A program made the translations under genes and the position numbers. The notes beneath the pieces are model-generated. The model made no database searches. It saw only the letters and a program-made list of their open reading frames with translations, and was not told where the DNA came from. From assembly GCA_048615375.1 (NCBI GenBank), contig JBMCLJ010000034.1, forward strand, positions 1-13,319: 13,319 bases of DNA. The letters run 5' to 3'. Source of the stretch: JBMCLJ01 sp048615375. GTDB lineage: Bacteria; Patescibacteriota; Dojkabacteria; JAOAGR01. Of the stretch, positions 5,447 to 11,470 are shown in pieces (position 1 is the stretch's first letter; each line of letters starts with the position of its first letter).

Positions 5447-7393
5447 ATGGAATCGGCATACAATCTTGAAGATATTTTCCCCCGGAAGATCGCGGCGTTT
5501 TGTATAGAAGCCGGGCATATCAAGGAAAAAGTAACCCAACACAAAGGCTTTTATTCCAGAAAAGTCCTCGGTTATGAGAGTAAAACAGGCAATTTTAAGC
5601 AACAGGAGATTGGGGATACTACTCTTTCCTTATCCGATCCAACCTGTAGTTTTCTGGTGCACTACCAGCATGATCGTATTGTTATCGAACTACGTAAAAC
5701 TTCCAGGCGTAATGATGTTAATTTTTTCAGAGTGTCACTTAAGGCGTTTGGAGACGAGCACATATTCGGGTGTGGCGAGCAATGGACGCATTTTGACCTG
5801 AAAGGGCGCATCGTACCGATATGGATTGAAGAGCAGGGCATTGGCCGGGGCAAGGATTTTACAAGCAGTATTACCAGGCTTATTGGAGTATGTGGTCATG
5901 AGTTCACCACGAACTATTCCCTGCCGTACTTTGTTTCAACGAAAGGTTACTATTGTTATGTAGACACCCTCGCCTACTGCAACCTCGCGTTCGGAACAAA
6001 TACGACCGCTCTGGAGATACACGGCTCATTTACTAAAATTATTATTGCAAAAGGCGGATTTTACAATACTAAATCCATTCCGGATATAGGAATACAGCAG
6101 ACACAACCTCCAGAATGGCTGCACAACGGATCGATTGTCGCTCTACAGGGCGGGTACAAGGCGGTTACCAGTAAACTTCAGCACCTTCTCGATAACAAGA
6201 CGGCTATCTGCGCGGTATGGATGCAGGACTGGAATGGTGGAAGGTATTCTGTAACTGGAAAGAACGCGCTGTGGGATTTTGTGCTGAAAGAAGAATTACA
6301 CCCTGAGTTTACCAGAATACGTAAACATCTTGCACGGCATGACATAAAAGCGCTCGGCTATGTTAACCCATTCTTAATCAAGGGAGGTCAGATGTATGCA
6401 GAGGCATTGAAACATAAGTATCTGGTTGCCCGGAAGAGCGGCACCCCCTACCTGCTGCGTCCGCTTACATTTGAATGTGGCATGGTAGATCTTACGAACC
6501 CTGAAGCGTACACCTGGTATAAAAACTCATTAGTGGAAAATATGGCTGGGATAGGCTTATCAGGATGGATGGCGGATTTTGGCGAATACGCTCCTCTTGA
6601 CGCACAGTATCACGACCGGAGTGTAGCTGCAGATGATGTGCATACATTGTACGCGAAAAAATGGGTACAACTCCAGTACGACATCCTCAAGGATAACCCT
6701 GAACTGTTTATCTTTGTACGCGCTGGATGGCTGGGAACTAATTCGATGACACAGCATTTATGGGGTGGCGACCAGCTGACTAACTACAGTCTTGATGGTG
6801 GTTTTGCCACGTCTGTACTTGCCGGGATCACAGCCGGGATCTCAGGGATCGGAGCCTATCACTCCGACATTGGTGGATTTATGACACTCCCATGGGCGAG
6901 GAGAAAGCAATGTCTATTAAAACGTTGGACAGAACAGAGCACATTTTCACCATTAATGAGAACTCATGAGAGCAATCTTCCTGCACTGAATACGCATGTG
7001 TATTCAAGTGGAGAGCTTATCAGGCATTTCGCGTGTATGACCAGAATACATCAGCATATCAAGTCGTATATTCTTTTGCTGCTTGAAGAGTACTATGATT
7101 CAGGCATCCCGCCTATGCGTCCGCTGATATACAAATATCCGGACAACGAATACCTGCTACACTATCCATATCAATACCTCCTTGGCGAGGAACTATTGAT
7201 ATGTCCGGTCATTGTTAAAGAAGATTTCAGGTTTTATATATCTGAACATGGATGGATCAATATCTGGGACGGGGAAGAAGCTCAGCCAGGAGAACATTTT
7301 TTTGACTACGACAAGCTCACTCCCGTTTTTTATAAAAATAACTGCGATCACAAAGCTCTTTTTCAGCAAGTGAGCTCTATGGTCAGTCTTTAA
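5447..7393 (+). CDS. GH31 alpha-glycosidase, sulfoquinovosidase (YihQ)-like with altered sulfonate pocket
   Basis: A 648-residue cytosolic retaining alpha-glycosidase with no signal peptide. The GH31 architecture is complete: an N-terminal beta-sandwich with the YihQ-like FGCGEQWTHFDLKGR at 107-121, then the (beta/alpha)8 barrel and a C-terminal beta domain. The nucleophile is D377 in WMADFGEY, and the acid/base is D442 in WGGDQ. Compared with E. coli YihQ (numbering from memory), the hydroxyl-binding glutamines are kept (Q234 for Q262, Q260 for Q288), as is W276 for W304. The sulfonate-binding Arg301 is N273 and Tyr508 is F478. The true substrate may therefore be a non-sulfonated or differently charged alpha-glycoside. 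No sulfoquinovose pathway genes (isomerase, kinase, aldolase) are nearby. There is no Shine-Dalgarno. A weak TGCAATAAC lies 6 nt before the ATG and may be a leaderless-type -10. Confidence 0.9.
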   Translation: MESAYNLEDIFPRKIAAFCIEAGHIKEKVTQHKGFYSRKVLGYESKTGNFKQQEIGDTTLSLSDPTCSFLVHYQHDRIVIELRKTSRRNDVNFFRVSLKAFGDEHIFGCGEQWTHFDLKGRIVPIWIEEQGIGRGKDFTSSITRLIGVCGHEFTTNYSLPYFVSTKGYYCYVDTLAYCNLAFGTNTTALEIHGSFTKIIIAKGGFYNTKSIPDIGIQQTQPPEWLHNGSIVALQGGYKAVTSKLQHLLDNKTAICAVWMQDWNGGRYSVTGKNALWDFVLKEELHPEFTRIRKHLARHDIKALGYVNPFLIKGGQMYAEALKHKYLVARKSGTPYLLRPLTFECGMVDLTNPEAYTWYKNSLVENMAGIGLSGWMADFGEYAPLDAQYHDRSVAADDVHTLYAKKWVQLQYDILKDNPELFIFVRAGWLGTNSMTQHLWGGDQLTNYSLDGGFATSVLAGITAGISGIGAYHSDIGGFMTLPWARRKQCLLKRWTEQSTFSPLMRTHESNLPALNTHVYSSGELIRHFACMTRIHQHIKSYILLLLEEYYDSGIPPMRPLIYKYPDNEYLLHYPYQYLLGEELLICPVIVKEDFRFYISEHGWINIWDGEEAQPGEHFFDYDKLTPVFYKNNCDHKALFQQVSSMVSL

Positions 7394-7482
7394 TTTTTGG
7401 ACTACTTCCCCTCTACCCTGACCGAAATGAACCTGGAACTGGCAATCCTGCTCATTGTCAGTATATGTTCATCACGATTCCA

Positions 7483-8238
7483 TCACACACTTTCCATTAA
7501 TTGGTTGCAATAATTCAAATACGCATTCGCTTCATTAAGATCATGCAGATTAAAGTATTCATGATGAATAAACCCAATTAAATAATTAACATGATGTATT
7601 CGTTCTCTCAGTAAAAACTCTTCAAAACTTACAGGTAAATCATAGTTTTGCTGTATCAGGCGGTGAATCCTCGTTACATTTTCTGAATGCTTCTCCAGAT
7701 TCCAGATATCTCTCGCCGGAAAGGTAAGATACGCGAGGTCAAGACTCCATGGATGGCTCAGTGCACTATCCCAGTCAATGATGAAGATTTCATTATTTGG
7801 ATCAATGAGCACATTATCCAGCCCAATATCATGATGAACTAAACTCGGGATATCTTGTACGAACAGCTTTGTTTGTTCAATCTCATCTATTAGTTTTTGT
7901 CCGTATTTGAACGTAACGTTGGCCTGACTTAGTTCTTCAATTTTTTTACGAATTCCTTCTAACATGAACTCAATATAATTTTCATGTGAGCCTTCTCCCT
8001 GCCTGGTATAACCAAATTTCGGTACATGAATTGTATGAACTTTTTGCAACTCTTTCAGTAATTTCGCGTAGTAATCATCAAAACTGATTTTCCCATCATG
8101 TAAAGCATCCAGCGCTAATTCACCATCAATATACTCTACAATTAAAAACCCATGTTCAAAAACTGGACTATCCCTCTCTTCAACGAGTACTTTTGGGAAA
8201 CGAACTCCTTTAGCCAGAAGTGCAGAAAAGAGATCCAT
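7483..8238 (-). CDS. APH-family phosphotransferase, C-terminal part of a frameshifted gene
   Basis: A 251-residue piece carrying the catalytic lobe of an aminoglycoside phosphotransferase/choline kinase-type enzyme (PF01636). The Brenner motif is HHDIGLDN at 135-142, with catalytic D137 and N142. The metal-binding segment is IIDWD with D155, followed by the family's typical DLAY at 167-170. The ATG at 8236-8238 lies inside the coding region of the N-terminal piece, so this is very probably not a natural start. Joined at about 8236-8245, the two pieces make about 310 residues, the usual size for the family. Such kinases phosphorylate small alcohols, sugars or antibiotics, and the substrate cannot be told here. 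All catalytic-lobe residues are intact, which fits a recent lesion or a sequencing error. The gene ends in TGA. Confidence 0.75.
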   Translation of the reverse strand: MDLFSALLAKGVRFPKVLVEERDSPVFEHGFLIVEYIDGELALDALHDGKISFDDYYAKLLKELQKVHTIHVPKFGYTRQGEGSHENYIEFMLEGIRKKIEELSQANVTFKYGQKLIDEIEQTKLFVQDIPSLVHHDIGLDNVLIDPNNEIFIIDWDSALSHPWSLDLAYLTFPARDIWNLEKHSENVTRIHRLIQQNYDLPVSFEEFLLRERIHHVNYLIGFIHHEYFNLHDLNEANAYLNYCNQLMESV

Positions 8239-8414
8239 TGGTTCTTGTAATCCTCCGGCCAGCCTCTCATTTTAAAGGCTTTAAAGACATACTTTTTGCC
8301 ACTACCATCGGTAACAAAGAAATTATGATTACCGGTCCCGTGCTTCGTTTTTATAACTTCTGCAGCTTTACGCTGTAAGACTCTTTCGAATTCGTTTTTT
8401 ACAATATGTTCCAT
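8142..8414 (-). CDS. APH-family phosphotransferase, N-terminal part of a frameshifted gene
   Basis: A 90-codon ORF whose first 58 or so residues form the start of the kinase N-lobe. A nucleotide-binding loop NHNFFVTDGSGKKY lies at 29-42, followed by the ATP-contacting lysine K45 in YVFKAF. After WPEDYKN (52-58) this frame becomes meaningless, while the neighbouring frame continues with a sensible kinase sequence (GVRFPKVL...). Losing one base or gaining two near AACCAATGG at about 8236-8247 explains the shift. No classic slippery heptamer is present. The ATG follows the stop codon of the 49-aa peptide gene by only 3 nt, suggesting translational coupling. A possible internal promoter lies at 8432-8440. 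Confidence 0.65.
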   Translation of the reverse strand: MEHIVKNEFERVLQRKAAEVIKTKHGTGNHNFFVTDGSGKKYVFKAFKMRGWPEDYKNQWISFLHFWLKEFVSQKYSLKRGIVQFLNMGF

Positions 8415-8417
8415 ACG

Positions 8418-8567
8418 TTACTTCGTGATAGATTCTAGCATTTTTTGATGAGTAATTTGCTGTTCACTTATAAAAATTGGATTAGTTAAGACTGCAGTAA
8501 TCAATAGTGCTGGTAAAGTCACCTTATGAATACGACAAATCCAGGATCTTATTCTCTTCTCAACCAT
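8418..8567 (-). CDS. 49-residue hydrophobic peptide between the ATPase and kinase genes
   Basis: A short ORF with strong context. Its ATG (8565-8567) follows the stop codon of the DUF4143 ATPase by 8 nt, and a good Shine-Dalgarno AGGAG lies 5 nt before it. Its TAA ends 3 nt before the ATG of the kinase gene. The product starts with a basic segment MVEKRIRSWICRIHK, followed by a hydrophobic stretch VTLPALLITAVLTNPIFI at 16-33 and a polar tail to residue 49. This fits a single-pass membrane peptide or a signal-peptide-like sequence. I do not recognise a family. The tight head-to-tail packing suggests an ATPase, peptide and kinase operon. Confidence 0.55.
   Translation of the reverse strand: MVEKRIRSWICRIHKVTLPALLITAVLTNPIFISEQQITHQKMLESITK
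8432..8440 (-). promoter_or_regulatory. Possible internal extended -10 promoter before the kinase gene
   Basis: On the minus strand TGCTAGAAT fits TGnTANAAT and ends 17 nt before the kinase ATG, giving a leader of about 10 nt. It lies within the 49-aa peptide gene and has no good -35, so it may be coincidental. Confidence 0.3.
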
Positions 8568-8572
8568 TCCTA

Positions 8573-8577
8573 CTCCT
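8573..8577 (-). promoter_or_regulatory. Shine-Dalgarno of the 49-aa peptide gene
   Basis: AGGAG overlaps the TAG stop codon of the ATPase gene and sits 5 nt before the peptide's ATG. It is the only convincing Shine-Dalgarno I found in the window, and it decides that start. Confidence 0.6.
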
Positions 8578-9817
8578 ACACCAGGTGACTCCACGGTATA
8601 AATGAAACCTCAGTATCTCCAATCCTCTGACTTTTCTCCCCCCTCAGCCCAACGATATACGCCTCTTTGGGACTATATTTTTTAACGTAACTGATAAGTG
8701 ATTTACCAATGCTTTCCCGCTCCAGGTTTCTGTACTTCACTTCATAAGGAACCTGTCTATCTATTCCAGAGTCGATTATAAAATCGACTTCAGCTCCTGC
8801 TTTCGTTCTCCAGTATTTAACTTTTGCAAAAGAAAACGGTGTCTTCTTTTTAAGCAAAAAATAAATAAAGTTCTCAAATACAAAACCAGCAGAACTACTA
8901 AACTCGACGCGTCCAATGTCTCCCGTTGCGAAGTTTCTCATTCCTAAATCATGAAAGTAAACTACGGGGGATTTGACAAGTTCTTGATTTCGGTTTTTAT
9001 AAAACGGAGTAATACTATCGAGAATATATGTCTGCTCCAGATACCAGACATATCTTTTTGTCGTTTCCTGATCCATATCTAAAATATTTGAGATCTGGTT
9101 GTAATTTAAAATATTTCCGACTTGATTCGCGAGATAGCGTACCAGTAAAGAGAATTTATCAGGTTTATTTATTCCGAGAAGATCAGTAATGTCCTTGAGA
9201 AGATAACTTTGAAATATCTCTTCAAGGGCTCGTATTTTACCATCAAGATTCTGAGTAAGCACTACACGTGGGTATCCACCAAAGTTTAGATATTCATGAA
9301 AGTACGCTTGAGCTTTCAATGGATCACCTTCGATATAATCTTTGATTTTATTCTCATACGCGTAATCTGTCTTGTAATTCAGAAACTCCAGAAAATCAAG
9401 GGTGCTGATTTCAAAAACCTGTTTTCTGCCTGCAAGTGATTCGGAGATCTTTTCTTTAAGTTCCATACTGCCTGAACCTGAAACGATAAGCTTAAATTCA
9501 GGATGCAAGTCATAAATACCTTTCAAAAAAACTCCTGCGTTCTCTTTCCTCTGGATTTCATCGATGAGTACATACCCTTTTGATGAACCAAAGTGTAGCT
9601 TCAGGTAATTGATTAACGATAGCTGAGAATCAAAGTACGAGGCATCGAGTTCAGAATCAAGGTTTAAATAGATAACTGTTTCTCCGTTCTTGATAATGTG
9701 TTCCTTTAATAAACCAAGAAGTGTAGTCTTTCCTGACTGGCGGGGGCCAATAAGCATTGTTATCTCCTTCTCTTGTAGGTGCGATATAAGGTCAGGCAAG
9801 ATACTTCTTTTTATCAT
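8576..9817 (-). CDS. AAA_14/DUF4143 ATPase
   Basis: A 413-residue protein counted from the ATG at 9815-9817. An upstream in-frame TTG would add six residues, but it overlaps the -10 box and so should not be in the message. Walker A is GPRQSGKTT at 24-32 with K30. Walker B is YVLIDEIQ at 82-89 with D86 and E87. The family stretch SGSGSMELKEKISESLAGRK follows. The C-terminal DUF4143 part has a nuclease-like pattern: AEVDFII with E343 and D345, then YEVKY with E359 and K361, as in PD-(D/E)xK folds. The family is very common in bacteria and archaea, often strain-variable, and its role is unsettled. The gene has a strong leaderless promoter and is followed by the 49-aa peptide gene. Confidence 0.9.
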   Translation of the reverse strand: MIKRSILPDLISHLQEKEITMLIGPRQSGKTTLLGLLKEHIIKNGETVIYLNLDSELDASYFDSQLSLINYLKLHFGSSKGYVLIDEIQRKENAGVFLKGIYDLHPEFKLIVSGSGSMELKEKISESLAGRKQVFEISTLDFLEFLNYKTDYAYENKIKDYIEGDPLKAQAYFHEYLNFGGYPRVVLTQNLDGKIRALEEIFQSYLLKDITDLLGINKPDKFSLLVRYLANQVGNILNYNQISNILDMDQETTKRYVWYLEQTYILDSITPFYKNRNQELVKSPVVYFHDLGMRNFATGDIGRVEFSSSAGFVFENFIYFLLKKKTPFSFAKVKYWRTKAGAEVDFIIDSGIDRQVPYEVKYRNLERESIGKSLISYVKKYSPKEAYIVGLRGEKSQRIGDTEVSFIPWSHLV

Positions 9818-9823
9818 ATGCCT

Positions 9824-9851
9824 ATTATAACCCAACTATTATACGGGTCAA
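9824..9851 (-). promoter_or_regulatory. Promoter of the DUF4143 ATPase gene (leaderless)
   Basis: On the minus strand TTGACC (9846-9851), a 16-bp spacer and a perfect TATAAT (9824-9829) are followed after 6 nt by the ATG. Transcription should start at or one base before the A of ATG. This is the best-matching leaderless promoter in the window. Confidence 0.75.
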
Positions 9852-9895
9852 TGCCTGAAAAAGTAAGATCAAAGTCGGTTTTGAACGCAAGGAAA

Positions 9896-10543
9896 TCACT
9901 CGTTCATAACCCGTATCTCTCCACTACTCTGATTGATGTGAATAGAGAACTGGTAATCCGCTTCATGGCACTCATTCGTGCAGTAGTAATGCGTCGCGTC
10001 AAATTTCGCTACGTAGCTTCCATCAAGATCTTCTTCTACCAGACAGATATCTGAGCTCAAATGGTCATAACTGATTAAAATATTACTTTGAAGTAGAAAA
10101 TCGACAACATCAGCTGGTTTGCTGGACGCTTCATTGATTTTTTTGTACGTTCCGACTGTATAACTCTCTTCCTCTAACGCGGTCAGGTCTACCCGAACCA
10201 GATCGCTAAAGTACGCTTCATCGATATATATCTTTTTTTCTTCTCGTGACTCAAATAGTACTGGATCACCACCAACTGTATTAAAATCAGCTTCAATGGG
10301 ATATACACTATTATCGATCGATTTCGAATGAATAACCTTGAAATTCTGTTCATTTTGAAGCGAGAGGTACACCGGATTACTGCTGCCTATCACTTCCAAT
10401 CTTCGAACACAGTTCTTATCGTCATTTCCCGGAAGATCTTTTCTGTTCTGGATAATAAATGCCATGGTCATTGCAACACAAGCTAAAATAAGAAAAGGTG
10501 CTATAACCAGTACAGCGATAATTGTGTTGATATGTTTATTCAT
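9896..10543 (-). CDS. Orphan single-pass membrane-anchored protein
   Basis: A 215-residue protein I do not recognise. Residues about 7-31 are a strongly hydrophobic segment after MNKHIN, with AFIIQNRKD following. The N-terminus is thus probably an uncleaved anchor with the rest outside the cytoplasm. The remaining 180 residues are acidic and mixed alpha/beta. C45 precedes the folded part, C166 lies mid-domain, and a pair of cysteines sits in YYCTNEC near 187-191. The C-terminus ends in a FSIHINQSSGEIRV strand pattern resembling a small beta domain. No catalytic motif is visible. A TATAAT lies 19 nt before the ATG. The gene lies 62 bp after the MerR regulator and upstream of the ATPase on the same strand, each with its own promoter. 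Confidence 0.75.
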   Translation of the reverse strand: MNKHINTIIAVLVIAPFLILACVAMTMAFIIQNRKDLPGNDDKNCVRRLEVIGSSNPVYLSLQNEQNFKVIHSKSIDNSVYPIEADFNTVGGDPVLFESREEKKIYIDEAYFSDLVRVDLTALEEESYTVGTYKKINEASSKPADVVDFLLQSNILISYDHLSSDICLVEEDLDGSYVAKFDATHYYCTNECHEADYQFSIHINQSSGEIRVMNE

Positions 10544-10562
10544 TTTAAAGTTTTTTCTGTGT

Positions 10563-10568
10563 ATTATA
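10563..10568 (-). promoter_or_regulatory. -10 box of the orphan anchored-protein gene
   Basis: A perfect TATAAT on the minus strand ends 19 nt before the ATG at 10541-10543, giving a leader of about 12 nt without a Shine-Dalgarno. No convincing -35 is present at the right spacing. Confidence 0.5.
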
Positions 10569-10605
10569 GGAGAATTCTTGATAGGTGAAAAATAAAGAGA
10601 TATTT

Positions 10606-11427
10606 TTATAGCTTTGCTATCGGTATGTGCATCTCAAAAACATACTCATCCTCATTTGTGAAGTTATTCAGCGAAGTCTTCAAGTACAATTCCCGATCAC
10701 ACGGATGCTCAGGGTCGCGCGATAAACCATGTTTCTCTCTGTAGGTATTCAGTTCTTTCCATAAAAGTGAGAGAAGTGTTCCTGACCCACGGTGTACGTA
10801 GGCAAGTGCGGTATACCCGGGAATATCTGCCGTCTGCAGAGTCTTCTTTGCTGATTCCAGTAATTCCATCCCTTCCATGTGTATCACCCCGACTTTCATA
10901 TGCGCGTTTTTTGGCGTATATGTTTCATCTTCAAAAACTGTAAAGTATATCGCGTTCTCAGGGATCGTTCTGAAGAAAGCCTGCAGTTCGAGACAATACT
11001 CTTTTATATCCGCGTAGTGACCTACTTTCTGCACAAAAAAAATCTTCATTGGTTGGACTTTTTTAATAACAGGATTGAGTAAAGAGCCTGTGTGTTCAAT
11101 ATTGGCATAATACGCTTCAATATTCTCGAGCATGAGTTGCAATCTTTTAATTTCCTCTTGAACACGTGCTTTCTTAAGCTGAAATAAATCTTGTAACGAA
11201 TGTGTATCCCCTAAATATACAGCTATCTCTTCCAGACTGAAGCTTAATTTTCTTAAGAGAAGTATTACTTGAAAATCAATTATCTGTTCAGGTGCATACA
11301 GGCGGTACCCGGAATCATTAACTTGTACGGGCGTGAGTAAGCCCTTTTTATCATAAAAAAGAACTGTGCGTTTTGTAGTACGCGCGAGCCTGGCGAACTC
11401 ACCGGCGGTGAGTAGATGGTGTGACAT
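10606..11427 (-). CDS. MerR-family regulator with GyrI-like effector-binding domain
   Basis: A 273-residue regulator of the BmrR/TipAL type. The N-terminal winged helix-turn-helix spans about 5-72: LLTAGEFARLARTTKRTVLFYD, then the wing VNDSGYRLYAPEQI, then the helix with LLLRKLSFSLEEIAVYL. A long coiled-coil dimer helix follows at about 80-115. From about 122 to 273 is a GyrI-like/SOUL-type drug-binding domain. Near its C-terminus, in FEMHIPI, E265 matches the conserved buried glutamate that binds cationic drugs in this fold. The gene is divergent from the UvrA-like ABC gene across 43 bp that hold a MerR-type operator. Its own -10, TATAGT, lies 4 nt before the ATG and overlaps that operator, so autoregulation is likely. 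Confidence 0.92.
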   Translation of the reverse strand: MSHHLLTAGEFARLARTTKRTVLFYDKKGLLTPVQVNDSGYRLYAPEQIIDFQVILLLRKLSFSLEEIAVYLGDTHSLQDLFQLKKARVQEEIKRLQLMLENIEAYYANIEHTGSLLNPVIKKVQPMKIFFVQKVGHYADIKEYCLELQAFFRTIPENAIYFTVFEDETYTPKNAHMKVGVIHMEGMELLESAKKTLQTADIPGYTALAYVHRGSGTLLSLLWKELNTYREKHGLSRDPEHPCDRELYLKTSLNNFTNEDEYVFEMHIPIAKL

Positions 11428-11428
11428 A

Positions 11429-11459
11429 TTGACTATAACCTTAGGTCATACTTTAACAT
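11429..11459 (+). promoter_or_regulatory. MerR-type promoter/operator driving the UvrA-like gene
   Basis: TTGACT (-35, 11429-11434) and TAACAT (-10, 11454-11459) are separated by 19 bp. This overlong spacer is the hallmark of promoters activated by MerR-family twisting. Between them lies the imperfect dyad TATAACCTTAGGTCATA (11434-11450), centred on 11442, with 7 of 8 pairs complementary and a perfect ACCT-T-AGGT core. Transcription should start near 11466, about 5 nt before the ATG. The same dyad covers the regulator's own -10 on the minus strand. Confidence 0.8.
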
Positions 11460-11470
11460 CTTTGACAACT

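Noticed and set aside
5447..7393. Calling the GH31 gene a true sulfoquinovosidase (yihQ).
   Set aside because: The Arg and Tyr that recognise the sulfonate in YihQ are replaced by Asn and Phe, and no sulfoquinovose pathway genes are nearby.
8236..8250. Programmed -1 frameshifting in the APH-type kinase gene.
   Set aside because: There is no slippery heptamer of X XXY YYZ type at the junction and no obvious stimulatory structure. A mutation or sequencing error is simpler.
10588..10607. AAAAATA/TATTTTT hairpin after the merR gene as an intrinsic terminator.
   Set aside because: The stem is only A-T pairs and its T-run is part of the stem, so it would be too weak to call.
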